Source of the DNA: Sphagnum compactum
Taxonomy: Eukaryota; Bryophyta; Sphagnopsida; Sphagnales
NCBI GenBank assembly: GCA_965153455.1
Contig: OZ234503.1
Span: 12,467,118 to 12,531,117 of the forward strand
Length of the DNA stretch: 64,000 nt
Direction of reading: 5' to 3'
The notes under the pieces are model-generated. The model saw only the letters and a program-made list of their open reading frames with translations. It ran no database searches and was not told where the DNA came from. Each line of letters begins with the position of its first letter. Position 1 is the stretch's first letter. The position numbers and the translations under genes are program-made. This document shows positions 48,645-61,021 of this stretch, in pieces.

Positions 48645-49814
48645 TTAAAAAAAACATAGGAAAGGCTTATCAACATTCACCTTTACCAGTTGTATAGATG
48701 TTTGATAGCTTGCATAATTGCAAGCAATAACTTGTGTTTTGACATGATTTTCTTCAAAGGATCTAGCATAGACATCCACCACATCTTCATATTCTTCAAT
48801 ATCTTGTTGCCCTTGGTTTCCATGATTATAACAAGTTTTTGAAACTCCAAATGGTGTTTCAATGAATGCAAAAATAACTATGCAAGTTGGTATGAATTCC
48901 TCAAGTTGAGCAAAGAGGGTCAAATCAGACAAAGTTTAAATCACAAGGTTAGTCCTATGAGCTATGAAAAGGGTGCCCAAACATTTTTATTCGCCGTGTG
49001 ACCTTTTTCCCCCCCTAAAAAACAAAAGCCCCATTTACACCAAAGCCTAACAACGTTTTTGCCACATCTTCCCTCGTTGGCCCCCCACATTCATCAAAGC
49101 AACCGAGATAACTTCAATGAAACTAGAGGAGCTCAACCCATTGACAATCTGTTTGATTTGAAGCAACATTGGAAACTTGACCCAAGACTCAACCACATAG
49201 ACATGAATACAAATCCAAAAACCATTATCAATGGTTGTAACTTCATCACATGAGATTGCTAGGAACTTGGTAGATTAAATGGCCTTGAGAGTGGCCTCTT
49301 CGACTTGCATGAATATGAATTTAATAAGTGTTCAACCATCACTATCAAACCAATGCATGGATGGGTTGTTTGGGACATTTAAACTTTTGAAAAGTTCACA
49401 CAAAAGAGTCATACTTTAACGTCGGACAACCATGAAACAAGACATGAAAAATAAACTTCATTTGGATTTTTTTTTATTATTTTCCTTTGCAAGTTTATTT
49501 ATTTGAGCCAAAATTGACCTGGAATCCCTTTGTGTATACAATCTCACATTCTTCAAATGTGCACAATCTTTTGAGTGTATTCCTGACCTTTTTTCAACCC
49601 AAGATTTCTTGCACTACAATTCAATGGCCCTAATGTTTAGTTAAAGTGTCCCACTTACAACCCATGATTTTTCTTTGTTTTCAATCACGTAACACACTCT
49701 ACATTTCACCATATTTATAAAACAATTTTTAACCACTATACCTTTTGCCCATGGCATTTTGGTTGCCCATTCAATTTGGATCTTTTGGGTATTGTCATAA
49801 GATTTTTTCTGCAT
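48645..49814 (-). pseudogene. hAT-like transposase pseudogene (BED-type finger)
   Basis: Reading from the ATG at 49814, the minus strand gives WATKMPWAKG and VKCRVCYVIENKEKSW. After a +1 shift comes KWDTLTKH, which together make a BED-like C-x2-C...H zinc finger. Next come KDCAHLKNVRLYTQRDS near 49,540 and FLAISCDEVTTIDNGFW near 49,220. The last matches the first catalytic Asp region of hAT-like transposases of the DUF4371-related type. Further down, HLEFQKLVIIMETKGNKIL and MLDPLKKIMS follow near 48,700-48,830. Such enzymes cut and paste DNA transposons in the nucleus. The copy has many stops and frameshifts and the C-terminal dimerisation region is not found, so it is dead. Terminal inverted repeats were not located. 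Confidence 0.7.
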
Positions 49815-49832
49815 TTCCCCCTCAACAAACTT

Positions 49833-50333
49833 CTATCTCTCACAAGGTGGATTAGGTTCCACGTCAAAAAGAGAATCAAACAAATCAACATGGGGTATTA
49901 GTTCATGGTTTTGAAAGTCTTGCACATGAGGACCAACAAGGGAAGAAACATTTGGATCTAAATAAATGACAGTAGTAGGAATAACATAAGAAAAAAGACA
50001 AGTGAGATAGGGTGCAACAACAAAACCAACAAAAAAAGAAGGACCGCTAGGATAAGGTGTAATAGTAAGGTCAATAAACGAATTAGGATGAAGAAAAGAA
50101 GGAAGACCTTGAACATTAATTGGGGAGAAAACCTTAACATAATTTGAACTTGAAAAATATTCAAATCTTATAAAATTAGAAGGACTCCAAGCCCTTTCAA
50201 GAAGGGATTTTGATCCATTGAAAGAAGTAATGGAAGGGGGAAACATAATTGAATCTAAAACCAGTAGCAAAGGAGAAATAAGACAAGGATTTCTACTTGA
50301 ATTGAAGTAAGCATGTAACCTCAAAGACATCAA
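49833..50333 (-). other. 166-codon open frame of unknown significance
   Basis: One of the longest uninterrupted frames outside the AP2/ERF gene. It lies 18 bp upstream of the hAT-like pseudogene on the same strand. The translation is Phe/Ser/Pro-rich with hydrophobic stretches (SGPSFFVGFVVAPYLTCLFS) and no recognised domain. It may be the leader region of the same transposon or a chance frame in T-rich sequence. Confidence 0.25.
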
Positions 50334-50339
50334 AAAAAT

Positions 50340-53090
50340 CAGGTATAGGAAGATTGATATGCTAAAAAGAAGACAAAGAATAAATACTTAAACTTTAAAG
50401 CTGAAAAATCCAAATCAATTAGTGATGATGCACAAGACAAAGACTTAGGCTTTTAACAAACTAATTGTGAACTAGAAAACTCAATTCATTTCAAAGTCCA
50501 AACATGAATATTGTAATGGTTGAGAGCTTGAAAAATGAAAAATTGGCGCTTTAGGCTTGAGCTTCTAAAAACCGATTCAATGTAATGTGGACACAAGATG
50601 ACTAAAAATACAAATAATGCTATGCAACACGATTGGACACAAAGATGCTACAACAACATGACAAGACTTTGGAAACACAAATGACGCAGTAGCAACATGA
50701 AACCAAACAACAACAAAATGTAAAGTTCAAAAGATGCATCAGAGGAGTGTTACTGAAAAGAAGCACCGAAATTCAACTTCAAAGGAATTTTTAAAAAAAA
50801 ACACTAATAGGTAGGTCTTGGCCCACTCATCTAAACTTTTGAAACTCTGGTGAAAAAGCTTGGAGTCCATTAGCTACTACATGATCCTTGTTGCCATTGC
50901 CATCAAAGCTCCAATCTCTAAATTGAGCCTCCACACCATAAGTTATAATTTACAATGGCACCATTTTGCATTGTGATTAAACAAACCCCCTTCCCTCCCC
51001 CCCCCCTCCTTTTAAATTCTTATGCAACATATTTCCCCTTTTCGAATAAACCCCCAAATGTACTAGAGATTTGGTGATCTCAAAGGTAACTCAACCACTA
51101 TTTGGTGACAAGCATGCATTGTTAAATGCAAACGACTAGTGACATTGTGGAGCTCCATGACACTTCTTGGTAGCTTAACCCTAATTTGTGAAATGGAATA
51201 GGTGAAATTATTTAAGGTTTGGCAAGAAATCCGACGAAGGAGGATTGTGACCTTTACAACACCGACAGTGGATATGCGATATGGATGACCAATGACAATG
51301 CAAACGAGCAATGTCCATTTGGTGTTGGAGCTTTGTTTGGCGAAACCTCCACCAATTTTCTTGCTTGGGTCATCAAACAATTATGTTGAAGGACAAAATC
51401 TGGCACCATTTCGCCAGAAAAGAAAGGCTGTTTCTAGTGTAATTTTGATGGAGGAAAAGGTAGTAGCTTCTTGGTCATTTGCTGATTTTGTCTTTGGCAA
51501 AGATGGATTTTTCAAAATAGACCTAAGGTGGCGGGTTTTGCAAAAAAAGAAGAGGAAGTTCAAGAAGTACCCACAACAAAAACCATTGCAAAATATGTGT
51601 TGAGATTACTTTCTGAGTAATTAATACTTAAGGATGGAGAGCAGCTACTTATTAGTCTTTAAGACGTCCTTAATGTACGTTCTCATATACATAACTCTTG
51701 ATTACTCTCAACTCCTAATGGATGTATTTATTAATATTAAGTACCCTCAATTCCAATGCGAACTCTCTTTGTTTGGATAGAAGGATCTAGCTCCTCCATT
51801 ACCAGCCATCTTTGGTTGAGACGACTCCTGGAAATTCAGGTTGGAGCAATCGCTGCAACAGCCTATCAATGGTTGGGAAAAAAAATCTCACTCTCAAAAA
51901 ATGGTGTTAGAACACTCTTCCTCTTTACACCTTGTGATCTGCAAATGTTTAGTGTAAGCATTCTTGAAATAAGGAGCCCAGTAGGAGGCAACGGTTGAAT
52001 CCTCTGCATTTTGGGAATGTCCCCAGCCATGGAATTCACTCGCCATAAAGCACAAAACAAATTACCATAAACCTAAACATTTATAGATCACAAGGGATAG
52101 GAGAGAGACCTTGTCCTTAACAGTGAGAGGGAAATTGTGGCAGCAAACTTATAGCCATTAAGTATGCATAATTCCCTCCCACTCTTAAGGAGTAGCCATA
52201 ATATCCTTCGTCTCTTTTCAAGGAAGGATATTCATGGACATAAGTATTAAGTACCCTCCAAATGCACTAGGAGTTATCTTCAAGTGGTTTACATCCATGA
52301 TAATGCTTGGCTAGTGCTTTCCAATGAGCAAAGCCCACAAATGTGGGACATTAATGCATGCGCTGACATCTAAACAACAGGGAGATTTCAAAGGCGACAT
52401 GGAGTCAATCAATTGAAACATAAGTGCAATAGGGTTGCAATTATATTTGGAAGGGGTGAAGTGGACAACACTTCCTGCTTGCAGTTTAAAGCCCCTTTTT
52501 TCCATTAGCCTTTTGGCGAAAATTCGCACCAAAAAAAACAAAGGCTGGATGGAATCTCTGAGTCTTCATATGGTCTATTGATTGGGCACTGCCACGGAGC
52601 ATTGAGGATTTGATTGAATTAGTGCTTTGATGAACCCATCTCCACATTCTAGGGATTGGAGGTAGCCTAGAAGCAGGGAGCTAACTTAGAAAAAATCAAT
52701 TTATGACTGAATTCCAACACTGTGATCAGCATGGCTTTCCTCTGAAGTCATTGCCTGGTTTCAAAGATCATCCTATTCCATTCCCAAAATTGCATTCTTC
52801 CTGACACACCATGGTAATCACATGGTCATTGTGAGAGCCATACTAAGGGGTCTCTTTACATTGGGCTGCTGTGATCACAACTACACACACTGCACAGTAA
52901 GTAATCGTGATCAAAGCAGGCTAATGGAAAGCCACTGACATGGACGCGGTTGGAATAGTTGCTTTACATTGCAGAAAACTGCAATGGGCTAAAACTTTGC
53001 AACTAGTAAACCCAAATAGCTTGACAATCTAGCTACTTTTAGCTACTTTTTAGATGCTCTACTTTTGAGAAATCGGACTCATGTCAACTT
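50340..53090. other. Intergenic DNA without recognisable genes
   Basis: A C-rich tract lies at about 50,985-51,008. Overlapping open frames on both strands at 51,063-51,603 show no motif. Confidence 0.45.
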
Positions 53091-53096
53091 ATCATG

Positions 53097-53129
53097 CAGG
53101 AGGTCAATGCAGGAGGTCAATGCAGGAGC
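53097..53129. repeat. 13-bp tandem repeat
   Basis: GCAGGAGGTCAAT occurs twice in direct succession and is followed by a partial third copy (GCAGGAG). Confidence 0.8.
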
Positions 53130-53139
53130 TGTGACTCTG

Positions 53140-54580
53140 TGAGCAACTCTGACCTGAGTTAGGTGAAAACATGCAATGGAAAAGGGCTGTTATGACACAA
53201 TTTTTCATAGCAGCCCCCTATAGGAAAGATAGGTGCATGCATTAGTGTCATATTTGTCTCCTAGCCTGTAAAACTTCCAACAAAAACTTTTGAGTAGCAC
53301 TTCACAAGTCCAAGATGATCTCATATTTTAACTTTGCCATCTCTTCATCCCTTGCTTGGTTATGGCAGAAATTTGTACCAAAGATTTTGGAGTGTGCGAA
53401 ATTTGGATTCTCTAATCCCATTCAGTTAGTAGATTGTGGCAAGTTTTTAACTAAGGCTCTAAATAGAGACAAAATAGATGTAGGAAGGGCTAGACTGTTA
53501 GGGGTTAATCAATTTTGATCAGCCTCTGATCAAGAATAGGCCTCTCCCACCTAAAAACCAACAATGAAGAACCATCAATCTGGAATGTACTACAATTATG
53601 TTGTACATCATGAATCCTCACTTTTTGAGGGGTTTCTACAGCAATTTTTGTTGTGGATTCAATTGCACAAAAGGGATCAGAGGCAACAATATATAGTAAA
53701 CAATTGAATAAGATCCACCAAAGATGGTTGGGATTGATGGACAAGTGGACTAGGTCATTGTATTCAAAGATGCCATACTTGTTGCCCCAATTAAAGGCTT
53801 TAAAGTGTACACAACGTAATGGGCAAAGGAACACTCCAAAAAATTCATTTTTCTCTCTTCTCCCCAATCCACCCAACTCCCAACCCCCCACCCCCAAATG
53901 GTTCGTTTCTGTAATAATTTTCCAACTTTTATGTGTTATGTTTCCTTAATAACTTTTCAACTCTTCAAAATTGCTATGTTCCATTACTACTCTTCCAGCT
54001 TTGATGATGAATCAAGCTGAAAATTTTGGGTGCATTGATCATTAGTAGTTTTCTTTTGGGTTAAATGTTGCCACTTAGTTTCTACAAAAGTTAATGGCAA
54101 AAAAAAATTGTCTTTTGGACTTTCAAGTTGCCAAATTTCAAAAAATAAAATAAATTCAGATTTCTGTCTTCAATTCAAAAAGCATAGCAAACAACATGGA
54201 AAGATGCTTAGATATATTTATTTTCATATGTTTAATAGCCAGATTTGGCTGAAACAGCTTGTGGATAATTGCCAGCTCAGCCACAACCCAAAATTAGAAA
54301 AAAGAGAGAGGAAAAAATAAATCACAATGATCATCATTCATCCAAGAAAGGATGACAATAAAGTGGGGAGCTACCATCCCCTGAATTGAAGCAGGAAGAA
54401 GATAGAAAGAAAAAAAAGTGTAGTTTTCAAGTGATGGAAGCTTCTTCATGCTAAGGAGAATCCAAACACGTTCTTACTATTAACTATTATATCACATCAT
54501 CTGGGCATGGAAAGGGGAGAATTTTGGGGCTTTGTTGTCACTTACTAGGTAAGCACTATCCCTTCAGATAACTTTTTCCA
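53140..54580. other. Intergenic DNA without recognisable genes
   Basis: Somewhat less AT-rich than the average of the window. Overlapping open frames near 53,505-53,949 on both strands lack recognisable domains. Confidence 0.45.
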
Positions 54581-54589
54581 CATTCAGGT

Positions 54590-54825
54590 GAGGCACCTGA
54601 GGCTGTACAGAAACACGTTAATCCCGAAAGGTGAAAACTCATGTGTTTTTTTCCCTCCTGGTTTCCTTTTTACGATGAGGCTATAATACCTTTTTCACCT
54701 TTAGAAGAGGCACATGAGACTAAAAAGAGACGCGTTAATCCTAATCCCCCAACGCTGAAAACTCATGTTATTTTTGCCCCTCTTTTCCATGAGACTATAA
54801 AAAGACATGGTAATCCCTCACCCCC
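54590..54825. repeat. ~80-120-bp tandem repeat, three diverged copies
   Basis: (A)GGCAC(C/A)TGAGGCT..AAAGAGACGCGTTAATCC followed by GTGAAAACTCATGT recurs with anchors near 54,591, 54,708 and 54,788. The last copy is shortened. Confidence 0.65.
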
Positions 54826-54859
54826 CGCCCTTTTTCTGATTTCTTTTTGTTTTCTTTGT

Positions 54860-55700
54860 GGCAAATAGAGCCAAAAGAAGAAAGAATATACGTTTTCTTT
54901 TGAGTGCGTTGGCATGATTTGGAACTTTGTATAATTACAAAGTCTTGGTGGCATCTGCCATTTGGTTGATAAAACGTTATTTTTCTGTTGGGGGAATCAT
55001 GCATTGGTTTTCCATAGTCTGTGGCAGCAGGTTCCTGTACTCTAATAAAAGCGAGGCGCTAAATACCGCCCCCCCCCAAACCCCACCCAATCGAGCATTG
55101 CCGGCGCCCTTTGTGGGTTTGACTTTTGACTGTGGAAGTTATTTGAATAAAAATGAAAATGCTCCATTGCCTCAACTGTGCCAGCGGTTGGTCCCATGAT
55201 TTTCTCCTGGAAGGTTCAGGTTTCGAATCCTATGATTTGCTGCAGAACGTGTACTTTTTTTATTTATTAAACCAAAAGGACATTTCTGAGTTCTTTTGCA
55301 GAATTAAAAGAACATGTATAAACCATGGAGGGCCCAAGAACAGGCTCGCTGGGGGCCGGGGGGGGGGGAGTTTTGCAGGGGGGGTGGAATTTAGCGTCTC
55401 TACTAATAAAACCCCCGGCTCATGGGAAGTGTTACTTTAGCATCACCTACAAAAATTCACATCCAAGTTTAGGTATCTACTTTTTTGCAATCCCACCCAT
55501 AAAACCGAAATTGCAAATGGGTGGGGGACTACTAATAGCAAACCACCTGGACCAATCATTATGATGGCCAATCAGAACAATGAAGTAGGCAACTTGTGCA
55601 ATCTAGTTCCATCAGCAAAGCCCTGACACATGCGGAAGTAGGTACCTACTCATTTCTTTACTTCCAATTTTTAATAACATATTGCAACACTTTTTCTTCT
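54860..55700. other. Intergenic DNA with C and G runs
   Basis: Contains a C run at about 55,069-55,077 and G runs at about 55,359-55,383. No gene is recognised. Confidence 0.5.
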
Positions 55701-55711
55701 TTTCATTTTCC

Positions 55712-55830
55712 GTGATGTAGCTCAAGTGGCGATCATCCATAAGACAGTTTAGCCAAATCTGGCTTTAACAGAATATGAAAGTAAAAAAGTTTTTATCATC
55801 TTTCACATTTTTGGGCTACATGCTAGAACC
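55712..55830 (+). repeat. Dispersed ~115-bp element, copy 3
   Basis: Starts GTGATGTAGCTCAAGTGGCG and ends TTTTTGGGCTACATGCTAGAACC. Of the three copies this has the best-matched ends (ATGTAGC / GCTACAT). Similarity to copy 1 may continue to the right (AAATCTGGC), suggesting the full element is longer. Confidence 0.65.
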
Positions 55831-56253
55831 CAATAGAGAAATCTGGCAGTTTTTCAGAAAACAAAGGCCAAGTTTTGGTGATAGAAATCCAAAACGACAT
55901 AGACTTTTAGCCATTTTGAAAAAAAAGAAAGAAAGATTAGCTAATTTTAGCCAGGAAAAAACACTGCATTAGCAAAAGTGAGTTTGAAAATATTCCATAT
56001 TCACTTCAGGACGTTTAAGGGACCTATCCTTACAATTCCCCTATTATTCCACACCATTTTTATTATTGGCCCACACAACGGTTATTTGTTCCGTATCTGT
56101 TCACACAAGAACCTTGTTGTTGCCCGCCTGTATTTCCAAATTCCTATTCTTGCAGAACTGTTCTTGGGTTGAACTAAGTGTACTTGCTACCCTACTCACC
56201 TTCCTACCCTCATGAGTATTACACCAACCTTGGTACCTTATTTATTATCCCTT

Positions 56254-56420
56254 ACTAACATAGCTACCCTAATAACTAGATATCCTATTGACCTAGCTAC
56301 TATACTAACCACCTACCCTACTAACCTAGCTACCCTATTAATTACATACCCTAATAATTTAACCACTATACTAACTACCTACCCTACTGACCTAGCTACC
56401 TTACATACACACCCACCCTA
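56254..56420. repeat. 33-bp tandem array, five copies
   Basis: TAGCTACC-type anchors fall at 56261, 56294, 56327, 56360 and 56393, exactly 33 bp apart. The unit is about TAGCTACCATACTAACTACC plus TACCCTACTAACC. The plus strand stays open and reads as an 11-residue repeat (LATILTTYPTN). The array grades into CTAC/CTAT simple sequence to about 56,560. Confidence 0.8.
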
Positions 56421-56564
56421 TTGACATAAATACTTTACAAACCTAGTCACCTTGATAAGGTAACTTGTTTCTTATGTACTAATTTGCCTATCTACCTACC
56501 TACCTATCTACATACGCTTTTTACATAGTCAAATACCTAATTAACTACCTACTCATTTTTTCCA

Positions 56565-57735
56565 ACCCCACCCCCCACCCCCCAATTCTACCCATCAATT
56601 TATTCAAGTTCGCCCTAGTTCATGAATGAACATAAGTCCCCATATGTAAGTATTACAAACAATTTATTTAGGAAACAATCCAGAATTACAACCATTTTGG
56701 TTTAATTAATGCATATTTTACTAAATTATGTTTACTTAATTCATTATTGAATGGACATTACAATACATCTTTTCATGTAATTATTATAAGTATGTATTAT
56801 TGGATTATGGTTTAAGTTTAGGGTTGGGACACATAAATTAATTAGTAAGTTTTTCACAAATGTATAGTAATTAACTTAAAGTATTCTTCAAAAAGAGTGG
56901 AAAAAATTAGGTTGGAGAGATCACACAAAGGTAAAAGACATATATTCTCTTTTGGTTTTGTACGAAATTTATTTGATTGTTTTTGAAGATTAAAGTATTT
57001 TCTTTCACTCAATAAATATTTATAATTTAAAACCTTTAAATTTTGGTTTCTAAATTTTTTCCTAAGTTCTTTTAAATTTGTTTATTTTGCATTATATAAT
57101 TTGTATAATTTGTGTAGTTTTTTGGGTTTAAAGTATATATCATTAGGATTTTTTTTATTAGGGTTTGTATAGTTAGGGTTGTAATAGGGCTTATGGCAAA
57201 ATATCATCTGGATTTTTAAGTTTATGCCTTATGATTTAGTGTATAGGAATTTGGTTCATATATTTCAAGGCTTAAGGTTCATACTCTAAACTTTGCTCAT
57301 TATATTAGTTTTTGATCTTATCACTTGTTTAGATGTATACCATAATTATGAATCTCCTTTGTTTCCATATGTTCCATAGTTGTTAAAATTCAATATTTTC
57401 TAACCCACTTTTGTACAGGTTATGACCTCTTAGGGTTGCGTTTTCAATTGGGACTATAAACTTTGGTGAAATGTTGTCATCTTTTATTCCTAAAAGTATG
57501 CATTTGTTTCTTGTTACTTCTTTTGTTTTGTGTTTATATTTTCACAATTCAACCTTTTTTTCATTTTCTAGTTATTGGATATAAAATGGGTGTCAAATTT
57601 CATTAAGTATACAACCATAAATAAAGGTTTTATACCTTTACACGAATATTTCATATTCAATATCTCTTTGTAGTCTGATTTTTTCATACCCATATGCGAA
57701 TAATGCATTTACTCCCCACAACTAGCATGGGTTTT
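56565..57735. other. Intergenic DNA without recognisable genes
   Basis: Starts with a C-rich tract near 56,568-56,584, then AT-rich sequence. A few TTAGGGTT-like words near 57,155-57,190 are too sparse to be telomeric. Confidence 0.5.
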
Positions 57736-57739
57736 ATGG

Positions 57740-58025
57740 CCTAAAGCAGGTATTACAATTTGCACCTCTCAAACAGTGTGCATTAATTATCATTATGTGG
57801 GTGTGTTATTACATGGGGTTTTTAGACATTGTGGGTTTAAGATACAATCCGGGTATTGCATTTGTGAACATTTTCAATGATGGAAGGTTTAAGAGCTCAA
57901 TGTGGGTATTGCCAAAGTTTGTTTTAGTATATGGGTTCATAATGCAAATATTGCACGTGATGTACATTGGAACAGTAGGTATTTTATATCATGATATGGG
58001 TATTGTAATGGGAATTCCAAGTCAC
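57740..58025 (+). repeat. Diverged ~50-bp repeats with GGGTATTGCA core, left of the MULE
   Basis: The core G(G/T)GTATTG.A recurs near 57,745, 57,797, 57,848, 57,903, 57,946, 57,979 and 57,997 in plus orientation, mostly 45-55 bp apart. Related sequence occurs to the right of the MULE. Confidence 0.55.
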
Positions 58026-59330
58026 AACATCGATTTTAAGGGAGCCATGTATGTATTGAATTTTTGAGTTTTTGTTCAATGATGAATGTTTCTAGAATTA
58101 TTAATTCTCTTGGTGCAGGAATTTGTCCTACTTCCTTCAATCATGGGAAGGGTTCCAAAATCCCATTCCATTCATGTCCAAAACTCCACCAAGTCCCCTT
58201 TCTCAAACAAGGATTTGGTGTGGAGGTCCAGGATATGCCATGGAGGGCAAAATAAAGTGACCATTCAATTTGCTTATGTTCCATATGCTTGCATCTCGGA
58301 ATTCTTGGAAGGCGAACGAAGGATATGAGCACCCATGTGGAATGGAATGTTTACAAAAACTTTCCAAGCCAAACGGATGTCAAGCAACCAACTATCAAAA
58401 ACCACCTCGAACATACGTGGTAAACATTTATGGCATTAACCTTTTTAATTTCTTTATTTCATATACCAAAGATGCAATCATTTACGTCTTGAAAGTTTTT
58501 TGGTCTAGGTATCAGTGCGGATATGGACCAGAGGACTATCGGGAAAACTCAACCCACATTCGATCTATTAAAAAGGGATGCCTAGCATCATTCTCAATCA
58601 AACGTCTATACACACAGCCTGATGTGGCTAAAATCACGATTTATCATAAGGCCCATAGACGAACTAATGGGTCATTCGCACATGATGAACATGACCCGAA
58701 ATTCATTTCTCGTATGTCTTGTTATGTTCCATGCAATGTCACAAGCATTGAAGGACCACATATGGGCCCAACTAAACTTAGGTTACACGACCAAACAAAT
58801 ATATAACAAGCATAAAACAATTTGGTGGGAACATGTGAATGCGAGTCAAAGCATGACACGAAATGATTTCATTCGACTTCAATACATTGCATATTTGGAT
58901 CAGAACATAAGAAAGGGAGTTGGCGTTTACACATCAACCCTGCAATTTCAATTCAGTCTTGTGCTCTCCAACATCCAGAAAATGTGTTTTTTTTCCAAGA
59001 TGTTGGTGAAATCAACAAAACTCAAGTCCCATTCACCATAGGTATTTAGACACCAACTCAATGTGAATCCATGCTATCATATGGTCACAATGGTGTCATT
59101 TCTATGGATGCCACATTTGGCACAAATGACATGAAATTCCGTCTATTCACCTTGATGGATGATCATCGCACGAGTGTCCCTTTAGCCTGGATCATTACAA
59201 ACAGGCAAACAATTGAAGATTTGATTGAATGGTTGAAACCATTAAAAGATAAGATGTTATCACACATGCCACATTGGAAACCATCATGTCTTTTTATTGA
59301 TGATACATTTCAAGAATTGAAGGCATTACA

Positions 59331-59474
59331 GTTAGTTATATACCTAGTACCTACTTTGTGTATATTTCCTTAGATGATATCTTTCATAAAATTCTTGATT
59401 ACATCAAATGAATTTTACGTTATACTAACCCCATCCACTCATGGTGATTTTATTGCATATGTGTCCTTGTTAAG
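59331..59474 (+). other. Putative intron 1 of the MULE gene
   Basis: Begins GTTAGT after ...GCATTACA and ends TTGTTAAG before GTTGTATGGGG. Removing it joins the FIDDTFQELKAL and VPIYLCCWHV segments in the order expected of the family. Stops fill it in all frames. Confidence 0.5.
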
Positions 59475-59744
59475 GTTGTATGGGGTATGGACAAGGTTCC
59501 CATCTACCTTTGTTGTTGGCATGTTCTCAAAGCATGGCGCTTATATGGTACTGAAAAAATCAACGTGGAGGTGCGGGCTGGAATCCTCCAAGACCTTCAT
59601 GATGTGATGTACATGTCCATCAATCATGGAAAACAATTGATGACTTCAAAGAGCATGGGAGGGTTGCTGTGAAAGAAAGCCTTCACAAGCATAGGCCTGG
59701 TGATGTGTGGACAGATTACTTCTGGATTTATTACCATCAATTTG

Positions 59745-59832
59745 GTAAGTGATAATATTTATCATGGTTTAGTATTCAAATTTTTTTTATAATAATGTTA
59801 TTCATCCTTGTGCATTGTGTTTATGCTTGTAG
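59745..59832 (+). other. Putative intron 2 of the MULE gene
   Basis: Has a consensus donor GTAAGT and ends TTATGCTTGTAG. Upstream is the WTDYFWIYYHQF segment and downstream LWMVGVRKVPHSNQ. Confidence 0.7.
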
Positions 59833-61021
59833 AATTATGGATGGTGGGTGTTCGAAAAGTGCCCCATTCCAACCAAGACACCCAAGTGAGCATTGAATCA
59901 ATCATGGTGCGTTGAAACGTTGGTTTGCTCTTGACACAAAAGGCCTTAGAAGGCGTAGGATTGATTGGTTGGTGTGGCGATTAACAACAACCATTGCATG
60001 CCACTACATGCACACATTGGAAATGAAAAAAAAGGGTTTCATAAAACGCAAGGTTATGGAGGCCATTATTCCACTCATCGATGTGTACCAACCAACCTTT
60101 GAGAGTGATGGAGCTTGGGGTGTATAGAACCAACGCCTTCCCAATGTTATTTATGCAGTGAAATTCCCATTAACTAAAATATTTTGTTGCACATGTGAAT
60201 GGGCATTGCGAGGGAACATGTGTAAGCACCAAATTGTGGTCATTTTCACATGCACAGATATTTCTCAAGAGGATATCATTCATTACTGTGGAACATGGTA
60301 TGGATCACATCGTGGAGGGTTGGGTCACATGTTTGTGGACCCACAAAATATTCCAGATGATATGGAATCCAATGATGATGATGAAGATAAACATCTTGAA
60401 GGTGATGATGGGATCATGGAATTTGATGGGCTCATGAACATGGAACAAAGTGATCTCCATATGGGTGCCATTGTAATGTCTAGTAACACAATAAATTCAT
60501 CAACCCCAATGGAAAGGGCTTTTGCACAATTCGTCACTACAATGCAAAAGATCACAAATGAATGTACAAAAGGTGATGTGACACTTTGTGAACATGCCAC
60601 CTCACACATGAGAGTATTGGCATGTAATATTCGTAACATACACCTCATAAAGGCAAATGCAGTTTTACACCCAGGATTGGTCTTACACCTCATAGAAGAT
60701 GGATTGGGAAAGTGTCAAACAACTCAAAGATTGGCATGAAACAATGTTTAATCACACAAATGTACATACTAAACCATGTCATGAATAAATGTCTCAATTA
60801 CTAATCAAGATTGTTGCCATTGGCACTAAGAATGTTGTTTTGGAATCAATTTTGTATGGAGGAAACCATAACTCAAATTTTTTTAACATCATGTATTCAA
60901 CACACATGAAGTCTAATATGCAACAAAGGTTATTATTGTTTCCAAGTAATAAACAAAAAAAGTTTGAAATGCAAAAACACAAAGATAGTGATAATATTGG
61001 TGTTAAATGCATGTATTGTAA

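Larger units (their letters stand above)
58080..60739 (+). pseudogene. MULE transposase pseudogene with SWIM finger
   Basis: The order of segments matches Mutator-like transposases. The N-terminal part has KVFWSRYQCGYGPEDYRE and KKGCLASFSIKRLY (frame 1, 58,490-58,620), then DHIWAQLNLGYTTKQIYNKH (frame 2, about 58,760). The catalytic core has ISMDATFGTN (59,099) with the first Asp, and FIDDTFQELKAL (about 59,290) with the second; VPIYLCCWHVLKAW follows (59,496). KRWFALDTKGLRRRRIDWL precedes a SWIM zinc finger, CTCEWALRGNMCKH (about 60,190-60,231). The last 193 codons (60,158-60,739) are open, with an acidic stretch ESNDDDEDKHLEGDD. Two introns with GT-AG ends fit the breaks (59,331-59,474 and 59,745-59,832). 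Several frameshifts and stops make it inactive. Confidence 0.88.

Noticed and set aside
51063-51603. Opposing 103-105-codon frames
   Set aside because: They overlap on opposite strands and neither shows a motif or gene context.
55175-55245. tRNA or SINE-like B box (GGTTTCGAATCC)
   Set aside because: An extra T breaks the GGTTCGAATCC consensus, no convincing A box or cloverleaf could be drawn, and there is no tail.
57150-57190. Telomere-like TTAGGGTT words
   Set aside because: Only two or three scattered matches, not in tandem.
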